Part shown: positions 1 through 9,638 of the stretch, piece after piece | How positions within the stretch are numbered: position 1 is the stretch's first letter | How the letters are laid out: each line of letters opens with the position of its first letter | Origin: Buddleja alternifolia | Taxonomy: Eukaryota > Streptophyta > Magnoliopsida > Lamiales > Scrophulariaceae | NCBI GenBank assembly: GCA_019426215.1 | Contig: CM033399.1 | Coordinates: 20,655,022 to 20,719,021, forward strand | Direction: 5' to 3' | DNA length: 64,000 nt | Made by a program: the position numbers and the translations under genes | Notes under the pieces: model-generated | Databases searched by the model: none | What the model saw: the letters and a program-made list of their open reading frames with translations, nothing else | Told to the model about the DNA's origin: nothing

Positions 1-136
1 TTCTGTCCTACGAGGTGACGCTTGATATAGCTGGTCATTTGGACGCTTGGAAACTTCATCTTCATTCAGACTTCAGGCGCTTGAGTCTTCAAACTTTACT
101 ACTGATCAGCTCACTCAGAATTCATCAGACGCTCAG
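1..136. other. Flank left of element A; nothing recognised
   Basis: No coding sequence or repeat structure is recognised. The last five bases, CTCAG at 132-136, are repeated at 9468-9472 right of element A and form its target-site duplication. This stretch and the DNA from 9473 were therefore contiguous before A inserted. Confidence 0.6.
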
Positions 137-1520
137 TGACACGCTAATACATAACGTGCTTGAATAGCAAGTGTACTAGTCGTGGTAGTAATAAAAGTGG
201 ACAAAATAAGTCCGGGTTGTCGAACCACAGAGACTTGGATTTTAGCTTTGGATTTTCAATAAAAGAAAAGATAAATAAAGTAAATTGCAACAATTGATTG
301 AATAAATGAAGGACAAAAGAGGAAACGAGCTATAGACTGAAACTCACGTATGACAAAATGACTAATGCACATGCTACAACCAAATCTACTCGTCAATATA
401 TATGAGTTACTCCTTGAATTATTAGACTTCTATTGCTTTGGTGAAAACTCCTTAGTTAACTATTACACGATGTCTCGGCTCATAATAATCCTATGATTAA
501 TTGACGGTTCTCTAAATATGTCTATCCGAGAATCTAATCAATAGCCATGCATTAACGTTCTAGAGTTTCCACGGATAAATTCGGCTAACCGCACCCAGGA
601 ATCTCTACCTATTTCTAGGGGCAATTCCTCATTTGTTTCGGATGATGTGTTAATTTCCTTGAACCCTAACCTATCTTCTCTCGAATGAATAGATTAGGCA
701 AGATAGAAAGCATATGATGATCAAGCATATGATTGGAATAAAAGCATAAAATTAACACACAAAGCAATAGGAGAATTAATAGGAAAAATCACTTCATATA
801 TATTGACTCATAAATTTGGCCTTCACATGGCCTTGGTTCTACAAAATTAGCTAATCATCAATAGCTCAAGAAGATCTAGAACAATCATATACATAATTAT
901 GAACATAAACATGTAATGAAAGCAAATAAAACTCCCTAAGACTTGGTTGATGATGAATCCTAGCTTGGAACTTCAATCTCTAGTTTAATGCCCTTTCTTC
1001 TCCCTCCAAGATTGATGAATTTCGGCTCAAAATCCCAGAAAAATGCCTCCCTTCCCAAAATTTTTGAACCCAAATAATGTGCTGAAAATTGGGCTTTATA
1101 GGTTCAAAAAACAGTTACAGTGGCGCCCAGGCGCGGGTGGATCGGCGCCCAGGCGTCGCCTACGTGGCAGGAGTTTCTTGGAGGAAAAGTCGGACGGCGC
1201 CCAGGCGTGGTGGCACTCGGGCGTGGAATGCACGGCACCTGGGCATGGTTAAGTCTGCGCCTAGGCGCGGGTCTGCGTGCAATTGCTACTTCTCTGCATC
1301 TTCTGGCGCGAGTAATGTGGCGCCTAGACGCCGGCATGCGAAGCATCTCCTCTTGATCGTTTGATACGCCGTCTTTTGCCCTTTTCTTCGTGTGCTCTCG
1401 TTTATCACCTGAAATCACTTAACACCCCGATTAAACACAAATGTAGCATGATTTAGGCAATAATTGAATCTAACGCATAAGCATCACGGGCTTAAAAACA
1501 CATAAAAATGCCTCTTATCA
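137..1520 (-). repeat. 3' LTR of element A
   Basis: A 1384-bp direct copy of 8070-9467. On the minus strand it starts TGATAAGAGG at 1520 and ends with GTGTCA at 137. The start of G's LTR (TGATAAGAGGTG) is related, which places both in one superfamily. It holds a cluster of GC-rich near-palindromic motifs at 1121-1341. Short ORFs in that cluster are by-products of its base composition. Confidence 0.93.
1121..1341. repeat. Cluster of GC-rich motif GGCGCCCAGGCG in the LTR of A
   Basis: Several exact or near copies of GGCGCCCAGGCG and CGCCTAGGCG stand out from the AT-rich LTR. The same cluster is at 9054-9285 in the other LTR. The motif also recurs, in the opposite orientation relative to the element, in the gag linker at about 6370-6570, where it encodes Gly/Ala-Gln-Ala. 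Several copies have decayed by C-to-T changes (for example CACCTGGGCATGG). Confidence 0.8.
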
Positions 1521-1537
1521 CCCCCCCCCCCAAACTT
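1521..1537 (-). other. Polypurine tract of element A
   Basis: On the minus strand the sequence AAGTTTGGGGGGGGGGG directly precedes the 3' LTR start TGATAAG. This is the expected plus-strand primer position. Element G has AAGTTTGGGGGTGT at the same place (63300-63313). Confidence 0.85.
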
Positions 1538-1716
1538 ACCAATTGCTCGTCCTCGAGCAATAAGAGTTATAGGATAGGAAAAACATCATCAAACACGAGA
1601 GAAACAGAAAGAAAGAAAAACAACTACCTAACTCACTTTCGTGGAGTACACGGTTGCATTTAGCAAATGCAACAAGCCTTTGAACCCTTGAGTTACCTCA
1701 AAGGACGAGTTATAGT

Positions 1717-3849
1717 TGTTGGTTTGACTGATTCCCTCGGGTGGGTCGTGGCAGCGGGAATTAAAATTTTACAAAAGTAAACAACCACCTGAAAACAGGA
1801 ATATGGAATTGGTTCGATCGAATTTGATAAGGAAATAAATGAAACTATACCTTTCAAAAATTTCGTTTCACCTCGTACTTTGGATCTCAGCATCCCTGTG
1901 GTGCAAATCCACACAATTTCCCTTGGATGAGAAATTGCCCGTCGTCTTTTCGTATCTCCCGGTTTAGAGTGCTCTACGCGTCGCACCTCTAAGATGTATC
2001 CACACCTCGTTCAAGTCACCAATCGTCTTGCCTTGCATGCTAGACAACAAAACGATTCTAAGCTTAACTTAGGCTTGATTCTGTGAAGGATAGGAATATT
2101 TTCTAAGTTGTTTAATTCAACACATGAATAGAACGACGCCTTGTTGGAAAGGGAGAAGGTGGCCAATTTTTAGGTTGGGGAGGGGGGCGGATTTTCCAAC
2201 AATTATTCATCATCCTTTTAGTCTTCTTCATCTCTTATTTATAGGTGAAGATTACCTAGAGTCCTATTAGGAAAATGAAACTTCCTTTTTCACAAACTCT
2301 CTAGTAATCCTTATCCTATGAAGACTTGGAGGAGGGGAAAACTCTTTTCCTCCTCCACCACACATAAAAAACCGCCCCTCCCTTATTTACTCATAAAATC
2401 GGTCAACACAAGTCAATTGGATTCTAAGATTTAATTTTGACTTCTCAATTTAATTATAGGTTCAACCCATCAATTAAATCCAAGTCAAATTAAATCCAAC
2501 CAACTGATTCCAACATTTATTTATTTAACTTGGGCTCTACCCAATTAAATAAAATACTTGGACTCGACTAGGTCCATTAATTTAATTAATTCTACAAGAT
2601 TAATTAAAAGAGTAAATTTAATTGTATCCTTCAATTAATTTATATTCCATATTAGGAAAGTACCAAACTGTCCTAATTCCCTCAATTTCCTCAAAATTGA
2701 TTAATCACATCTATTCAAGCAGTGACTCTCTCGAGTTAGTGTGTGACCCCTTAGACTCGTTTCTATCTAGTAGTAAGTACACCTTCCCACAGTGCTAGTG
2801 TACCTTCCTAAAATGGAAAGTACTAGATTAAATCAATCCTTTGATTTAATCAAGCCTCGAATTAGTCACCAAGCTAATTCTCAGCACTTACAAATCGCGG
2901 TTGCCCACCTAGCATAGGGTCCCGAAGACCTAGATAAAACGAAAGTAGAGATACGCCTTTTGCGATTTTGATCCTCGCATAAGTAAGATCTCTCTATCTA
3001 ATCTCCCGATTGAATCTAGAGCATTGGCTAAGGTCGAAGCTCTATTAATTCAATACCATGTTTCCCACATTATGTGAAATCGACTTCGACTATCTAAATG
3101 AGGAAACCCTATGCCTCTTTAGATATCATACTTCGGCCGAAGATTCGTTAAATCAATTCACTATGTAACCATAGGAGATTAACTGATTGGCTAATGTCAG
3201 AGATAGATTCCTCTTGATTCTCACGTGCCTTACTACGTAAGACGCGCATGTCTGAGTTTGCCCATATTCGATAATCTCAAGTGATCATGTAACAAATCAA
3301 GAACATGCGCGGTTATGCATAAGACATCCAATGGAATCTTAGGTCCATAAGGATTACTCTTATACTACAAGACCACTGGAAGTTCCACATTCGACTGGGA
3401 ATCCATTTTAGGAACTTCCATGGGGTTGTTCAGTTCGCCCATTACCACAATGGCAACCCTCATATATGCATTAGCTTTCACCGTGCCAGTATCTATTGAA
3501 CGAGATACACTTCTACCAGAGTATGCATCATATGAGCAAGTCTTTTGGGTTGCATCGATATCCCTTTATCTCGATGAACCCTTTCACGACTTGGAACAAT
3601 GTTTAAAGATCACAGCCTTCAAAACATATTCCATCATTGCCACACCCAATGTGCAATGACGTCCCATAGCTATGTGTGATCCTTCGGGACTTTATTCTAA
3701 GCCAAAGTAAAAACTAATTTAAGAATAAAGACACGCCACACATAAAAAAGAGATTGACTTTATTTATAAGAAAACGATTGTTCAACTCTAGAGTTACTAT
3801 TACAAAGAATGGCGCCCAATAATTGGTGCGCCGGGCACTAACTCTAACA
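1717..3849 (-). mobile_element. Solo LTR of a B-type Ty1/Copia element inserted in A
   Basis: A 2133-bp segment runs from TGTTGG to CTAACA and is flanked by ATAGT on both sides (1712-1716 and 3850-3854). Outside it, the sequence of A is continuous with the 3' region of G (63128-63180), so the insertion point is exact. Length, ends and internal landmarks (ATGTATCCACACC near the start, a near-copy of the GGGCACTAAC end) match the LTRs of element B (2130 bp). Orientation follows from the TGTTGG end, which in B, C and D lies beside the primer site. No internal coding region remains: a solo LTR left by recombination between two LTRs. Confidence 0.92.
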
Positions 3850-4969
3850 ATAGTCTCGTGAGGGTTTACATACGATGTACCCACAAAATCAAAAGATTTT
3901 CAACCCTGATCAATCAACACAAATTAATATGATTAATAAAACACAATGGCATGAATTCATCTTTTTAAGCTCAAATTTACATATATATACACGTCTCACA
4001 CTTGCTCATGTTACGCCTTAACATCGAAAAGATCATCCTAAGGGTGTAGTGTAATAAATCTCAAGCATTATAGTAGAGTGGCATTCTTACCACTTTTCAA
4101 GCATTAATCCCCTATCTATCAATTTTCGATCAGTCACATTGTACGAGAATTGAAGAAAACTTCATAGCCACTTAAAATTCATCACTTTATCCACTTTAGG
4201 CTTTAACTTATGCCACTTTCAACTTAAAACATTAGAGGCTAGACCATGTGCAATGTTCGGTTTTCTTAGGCTTTCTATGACACCCTTGCAACGAGCTTTA
4301 GACTAATAACTCCCAAACCGGATGGCTTTAGGGTATTAAATGTAGAGACACTCCTAAAGGATTAATCGCCCGAGTGTCAAAGGCCACAAAACCAAACTAG
4401 GTCCTTATTCCCTTTACACTTGCTTGAGCTTAGCTCAAATTAGCTTAATAGTACAGTATTCTAGGCATGGTGCTCTTCCCCCCCAGTATCTATTAAGCCT
4501 GACTTTTACAGTCATACCAATGTTCAACCTCTTTTTATTCTTGTTAAGCATACAAAGTTAACATTCTCAGCTCATAGCACATGTGAAAATTCTAGATTGA
4601 CATTTCCGGGATCAAGCCTTTAAGTGTTTCACAATGGTTACCCACTCAACTCCTCTACTCTCGACTTATGTGCATATGTGAATCATCTTAAGGTCAATCT
4701 AGTTTAGTTTAGGGTCCCACAAGCAAGGAACGATGTGTATAGTCATTAAAAACCATATTGATAGAGAAAACATGCCATATATTCAAATTAACCATTCTCA
4801 ATGCATCGAGTGAAGGGTTGAAACTCTATCCAAAAAATTTCAAAATTGCATAAGTTTCACATGTAGAGGTACCACCCCACCCCCCCCAAAACTTGGACCG
4901 AAATATCTAAAACATGGATAAACACGACTACAATGGATCTAGTAACCCCCCCTCCCCAAACTTAATATG

Positions 4970-4987
4970 AACATTGTCCCCAATGTT
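4970..4987 (-). other. Conserved hairpin beside inner polypurine tract (element A)
   Basis: AACATTG, loop of 4, CAATGTT. The exact reverse complement is at 62005-62022 in G, again next to an inner AAGTTTGGGGG-type tract. Conservation against a divergent background suggests a function in RNA processing or replication (inference). Confidence 0.75.
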
Positions 4988-5277
4988 CGAAAAAGAAAAG
5001 GGCAAAGTACACATCACCATAGAGTTGCTGAAAAGCAAACCCGAGTCCTCAACTGCAACTGTGTCCAAGAGTGGCAATAGCGATGAGAGCAATGAAAGCA
5101 ACAACTACACACGAAACGATGCTAGCCAGATAAAGCGTTAATAATGGATAGAAGTTTGAAACGACAAAACACTAAACAACAAAACACAAGATAATAGAAA
5201 TAAACATGCTTCTAATAAAACAACGGATGGAATAAACATAACAAAAATGAAAACGAAAAGAAAAGAAAACTTACAAA

Positions 5278-5295
5278 CTTGGGTTGCCTCCCAAG
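5278..5295 (-). other. Conserved post-pol hairpin (element A)
   Basis: Stem CTTGGG/CCCAAG around AGGCAA, identical to 61698-61715 of G. In G it follows the pol stop by about 45 bp. In A it lies about 45 bp after the shortened protease ORF, which marks the deletion endpoint of pol. Confidence 0.75.
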
Positions 5296-5340
5296 AAGCG
5301 CTTGTTTATAGTCATTAGCTTGACTTTTGTGCTTTAAGGT

Positions 5341-6330
5341 TCAATTAGGTGGCCTATTTTGAACGACAATATCCTTGCCATTTCTCCTTTTATTCTTGGA
5401 CCCCACTCGTCTCCACTCATATTGCGGTGATTTGAGATTAGACCTTCGTTTCGGATTTGTCTTATCGATCCCACGAACACGTAGATGTGGTAGAATGTAC
5501 TTCATGCAAAAATCATCTTTTCTCACCTTGCCTTGTCGCTCATTAGGGACCTCATCCTCCGCCGTACAAGTGCCCTTAGTCTTACCAAGTGCACATTTCT
5601 CATCAAACAAAAGGTGGATAGCATCGACATATGAATAAGTAAGATCATCCATAGGCGGTTGCATGTTATGATAAACATCGAATATCACCTTTTTGGCACC
5701 CATCTTCAATGTCAACTTACACTTTCCCACGTCGATCTTGGTGTTGCTAGTGGCTAGGAAGGGTCTTCCTAGAATCAAGGGGACGTCAATGTCACTATCC
5801 ATTTCAAGAACCACAAAGTCAACCGGATAGAAGAACTTATCGACTTGTACAATGACATCCTCGATAATGCCCTTTGGTTTCTTGATAGAGCGATCAGCCA
5901 ATTGCACGAACATGGATGTTGGCGTAGGATCTCCAAGGCCTAGCGTCTTAAAAATAGAGTAGCGAAGAAGGTTGATACTCGCTCCCAAATCACAAATAAC
6001 TTTGTCGAACTTGAGATGGCCAATAGTGCACGGTATTGTTAGACTCCCTGGGTCCTTGAGATTGCGAGGTAATTCGTTAAGTAAGATGGCGGAGCACTCC
6101 TCGGTTAGACAAACCGTTTCATTTTCCTCCCACGTTTTCTTGTTGGATAGAATATCCTTGAAGAACTTAACATAGTTTGGCATTTGCAAAATAGCGTCCA
6201 CAAAAGGAATATTTATCCTCACCTTACGAAGAATAGACAAAATACGGAGGAAACTTGGATCCATCTCCTTCTTTTTGTTTTTCTGTGCATTTGGAAAGGG
6301 AAGATGGATTTCAATAGGAGGAGGAGGCAT
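5341..6330 (-). pseudogene. Protease region of element A polyprotein (pol-less, altered C-terminus)
   Basis: The frame of 329 codons begins in the proline-rich linker (PFPNAQKNKKKEMDPSFLRI), runs through the conserved region before the protease, then the aspartic protease: a catalytic Asp in CDLGASINLL and the flap/ILGRPFLAT region. In G the site reads CDSGAS; here the Ser/Thr after Asp is Leu, a one-base change that should impair catalysis. After the protease the last ~75 residues (ending VVQNRPPN) have no counterpart in G, and there is no RT. The stop falls just before the post-pol hairpin. It is out of frame with the preceding gag segment, a frameshift near 6330-6345. It may instead be a genuine gag-pro-only ORF of a non-autonomous family. 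Confidence 0.8.
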
Positions 6331-6821
6331 TAGAGACGAGGAACCAAGACTAGAAGTAGCCTGATATCAGCGCCTGGGCGCGAAGTTGGCGACGCCTGGG
6401 CGTGTGGAAAGTGGCGCTCAGGCGTGGAAGTGCGTACCAATTCTTCTTGCTGAGTGAGGTCCAGCGCCTGGGCGCCATCTGAGTCACGCCTAGGCGCGGA
6501 AGTGCATAGAAGATTTTCAATTCCAGGTGTGTCTAGCGCCTGGGCGCCATCTGAGGGGCGCTTGGGCGCCGACACTCTGACTGATTCATTTTCCAATTGT
6601 GCTCCACTCCTTAAAATAATTGCATAGCATTGTTCTTTTGGGTTCTTCTCCGTGTCGCTTGGTAGAGTTCCCAGAGCTCTTGCACTAATCATGTTGGAAA
6701 TTTGACCCATTTGTGTTTGCATATCCTTCATCTCCATGAACATATCCTTCATCATATTATGGAGTTCATTGAACGCCGTATCTGATTTCTTTATTTGAGC
6801 ATCAAGTCGCTCGTCGATCAT
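6330..6821 (-). pseudogene. Gag C-terminal/linker segment of element A
   Basis: A 163-codon stretch matching residues about 375-530 of the G polyprotein. It opens with a heptad-like segment rich in Met, Lys and Glu (MMKDMFMEMKDMQTQMGQ), a likely coiled coil, then the conserved GTLPSDTEKNPKEQC. Next come imperfect peptide repeats around DGAQALD and PHAQA, encoded by the GC motif GGCGCCCAGGCG. The repeat number differs from G. The segment is broken from the upstream gag frame (6822-7011 lacks an open frame in phase) and from the protease frame. Confidence 0.8.
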
Positions 6822-7011
6822 GGGAGGTCGTACTTGCCCTTGCCTTGTACATTGAAATTTCCTTGCCTCGGAGGTGGGTTGTTGAAAGGAGGCCTTGGGG
6901 CTTGGTAAATGCCCGGTTGTGCTTTTTGTGCGGGGTTTGGTCTCTTTGGGAAGTTTTCGGGAATGTGAAAGTTCAACATGTGTCGATTATGATTCCCAAC
7001 AAAATTTACAT

Positions 7012-7899
7012 CTACAACCTCACCAAAGCAACCCTTCGATTTGGTGGAGGAAGCTCATCATCATCTTCGGGATAAAGTTCATCCTCTCTAGCCATTTGCT
7101 CAAGCTTAATCCACACGGTCCTACTATCAAGACCTAAAAGGTCACCACCGGCTCCCGCATTGAGTCGGTGCCGAATCCAAGATCGGACTCCATTATAGAA
7201 ATGTTGCACTTGTTCGTCTTGGGTATAATTGTGATCGGGGCACTTTCGTAGCATACCCTTGTACCTTGCCCATGCGGATGCTAAAGACTCATTCCTTGTT
7301 TGTTTGAACCCTTTGATCTCACTTCTAAGCTCATTGATTTTTGATGGAGGGAAGAATTTGTTGAGAAACTCATCTACTAGATCATCCCATGTTCCGATTG
7401 ATTGTGGGGGCAATGACTTGTACCATAGAGTTGCCTCATCCTTCAAAGAGAAATGAAATAGTCGGAGGCGGATGGCATCAAGATCCCGTGGGTTGAATTG
7501 CATAGTAGAGATCACATTCTCAAAGTGATCTAAGTGGTCATGAGGCGAGTCTCTCGAGTCGCCATAAAATGGCTCCACTTGAACCATCCCAAACATATGA
7601 GAGGGAATGTGAAAATGTGGAGTAGCAAAGTTCAGGAAGATAACGGGTCCTAGTGTAGTGTGTACCCGGGGTGGTTGATTACCACGAACCGATGGAGGAG
7701 GCGGTGGAGGTGCCAGTTGCATAGCTTGGAGTATATTTTGCAACCATTCCCTATTTTTTGGGAGATTCATATCGGGGAAGTTCCCATTCGGATTAGGATT
7801 GAAATTGTGGGCCATTTCTCGAGTTTGTCTACTAGCCCGAAGAACACGCTCTATCTCGAGCTCAAAATCGTATAGGGGCTCGTTGGATGAGCGGGTCAT
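7012..7899 (-). pseudogene. Gag (capsid) N-terminal part of element A
   Basis: The first ATG with conserved context is at 7899 (MTRSSNEPLYDFE); upstream in-frame codons start only with TTG. The segment holds the Retrotrans_gag capsid region, with LRLFHFSLKDEATLWYKSL and the motif SKFFPPS-type sequence (NKFFPPSKINELRSEIKGF). It is collinear with residues 1-290 of the G gag. No CCHC zinc knuckle follows, as in G. The frame is lost about 7012, so the protein is cut before the linker. The product would be the structural shell protein of virus-like particles. Confidence 0.85.
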
Positions 7900-8045
7900 G
7901 CACCACAAGTCAACCTTTCAATTAAGCACAAGAAATTAAATTAGACTAATACTAAAATAAAGAAAAATCAAGAAATAAACGAAAAGACTAAGAATTATGA
8001 AAAAATAAAAAAAAATCAAAAATCAAAAACTAAAAAATAAACAAG

Positions 8046-8063
8046 TCTCCGGCAACGGCGCCA
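8046..8063 (-). other. Primer binding site of element A (tRNA-Asp)
   Basis: On the minus strand, TGGCGCCGTTGCCGGAGA, 6 bases after the 5' LTR end. It is complementary to the 3' end of plant tRNA-Asp(GTC), including CCA, with one mismatch. This primer is typical of Athila-lineage elements. The same site, without mismatch, is at 56137-56154 in G. Confidence 0.88.
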
Positions 8064-8069
8064 AAAACT

Positions 8070-9467
8070 TGACACGCTAATACCTAACATGCTTGAATAG
8101 CAAGTGTACTAGTCGTGGTAGTAATAAAAGTGGACAAAATAAGTCGGGGTTGTCGAACCACGGAGACTTGGATTTTAGCTTTACATTTTCAATAAAAGAA
8201 AAGACAAATAAAGTAAATTGCAAGAATTGATTGAATAAATGAAGGACAAAAGAGGAAACGAGCTATAGACTGAAACTCACGTATGACAAAATGACTAAGG
8301 CACATGCTACAACCAAATCCACTCGTCAATATATATGAGTTACTCCTCGAATTATTAGACTCCTGTTGCTTTGGTGAACACTCCTTAGTTAACTATTACC
8401 CGATGTCTCGGCTCATAATAATCCTATGATTAATTGACGGTTCTCTAAATATGTCTATCCGAGAATCTAATCAATAACCACGCATTAACGTTCTAGAGTT
8501 TCCCAGGATAAATTCGGCTAACCGCACCCGGGAATCTCTACCTATTTCTAGAGGCAATTCCTCATTTGTTTCGGATGATGTGTTAATTCCCTTGAACCCT
8601 AACCTATCTTCTCTCGAATGACTAGATTAGGCAAGATAGAAAGCATATGATGATCAAGCATATGATTGGAATAAAAGCATAAAATTAACACATAAAGCAA
8701 TAGGAGAATTAATAGGAAAAATCACTTCATATATATTGAATCCTAAATTTAGCCTTCACATGGCCTTAGTTCTACAAAATTAGCTCATCGTCAATAGCTC
8801 AAGAAGATCTAGAACAATCATACACATAATTATGAACATAAACATGTAATGAAAGCAAATAAAACTCCCTAAGACTTGGTTGATGAGGAATCCTAGCTTG
8901 GAACTTCGATCTCTAGCTTAATCCCCCTTCTTCTCCCTCCAAGATTGATGAATTTCGGCTCAAAATCTCAGAAAAATGCCTTCCTTCCCCAAAATTTCGA
9001 ACACAAATAATGTGCTGAAAATTGGGCTTTATAGGTTCAAAAAACAGTTACAGCGGCGCCCAGGCGCGGGTGGATCGGCGCCCAGGCGTCGCCTACATAG
9101 CAGGACTTTCTTGGAGGAATAATCGGACGGCACCTAGGCATGGATAATGTGGCACTCGGGCGTGGAATGCACGATGCCTGGGCGTGGGTAAGTCTGCGCC
9201 TAGGCGCGGGTTTGCGTGCAATTGCTGCTTCTCTGCATCTTCTGGTGCCTAGGCGCGAGTAATGTGGCGCCTAGGCGCCGGCATGCAAAGCATCTCCTCT
9301 TGATCGTTTGATACGCCGTCTTTTGCCCTTTTCTTCATGTGCTCTCGTTTATCACCTGAAATCACTTAACACCCCGATTATACGCAAATGTAGCATGATT
9401 TAGGCAATAATTGAATCTAAAGCATAAGCATCACGGGCTTAAAAACACGTAAAAATGCCTCTTATCA
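8070..9467 (-). repeat. 5' LTR of element A
   Basis: A 1398-bp direct copy of 137-1520. The 5 bp after it (CTCAG, 9468-9472) repeat the 5 bp before the left LTR. It holds the GC-rich motif cluster at 9054-9285 and a TATA-like box at 9027-9033. Confidence 0.93.
9027..9033 (-). promoter_or_regulatory. Candidate TATA box in 5' LTR of A
   Basis: TATAAAG on the minus strand, about 435 bp from the LTR start, immediately downstream of the GC motif cluster. It is also present in the other LTR (1094-1100). Element G has TATAAAA in its LTR. Transcription start is not shown. Confidence 0.5.
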
Positions 9468-9472
9468 CTCAG

Positions 9473-9638
9473 CCTAAGACTACTTAGCCTAACAATCTAG
9501 AATAAAAACAAAACAAAGCCTATAAAGCCTATTACAAATGTAACGCTTCAAAGCTTATACATGATTTCTACTAAAATCAAAGTTACATATTTTGGGGTCT
9601 AACATAAAATCCTAATTGTCATCATCAAAATATCTAAC
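9473..9638. other. Spacer between element A and pol fragment H; nothing recognised
   Basis: AT-rich, no ORF or repeat structure seen. The RT-like sequence begins at about 9650. Confidence 0.5.

Larger units (their letters stand above)
3855..5340 (-). other. 3' noncoding region of element A
   Basis: No ORF of note. Read on the minus strand it aligns in patches with 61653-63180 of element G. It contains two conserved hairpins (5278-5295, stem CTTGGG/CCCAAG; 4970-4987, stem AACATTG/CAATGTT) and inner polypurine tracts at about 4872-4892 and 4946-4963. Athila elements often carry an env-like ORF here; none is visible. Confidence 0.8.
137..9467 (-). mobile_element. Element A: Athila-like Ty3/Gypsy LTR retrotransposon, non-autonomous, minus strand
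   Basis: Two direct LTRs (137-1520 and 8070-9467), both starting TG and ending CA, bound the element, and CTCAG lies directly outside both ends as a 5-bp target duplication. In the minus direction the order is 5' LTR, tRNA-Asp primer site, gag, protease, 3' noncoding region, polypurine tract, 3' LTR. Reverse transcriptase, RNase H and integrase are absent: the protease frame ends at 5341 and the conserved post-pol hairpin follows at once. Compared with element G, about 3 kb of pol is missing. A solo Copia LTR (1717-3849) was inserted later. The first 125 bp of the LTRs differ at about 6 sites, so it is clearly older than G. It probably moved using enzymes of an autonomous relative. Confidence 0.93.

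Noticed and set aside
1043..1418. Several overlapping ORFs on both strands in the GC-rich LTR block
   Set aside because: They overlap in many frames and owe their openness to the GC-rich motif repeats.
8046..8063. A tRNA-Asp gene at the primer site
   Set aside because: Only the 18 bases of the tRNA 3' end are present; no cloverleaf follows.
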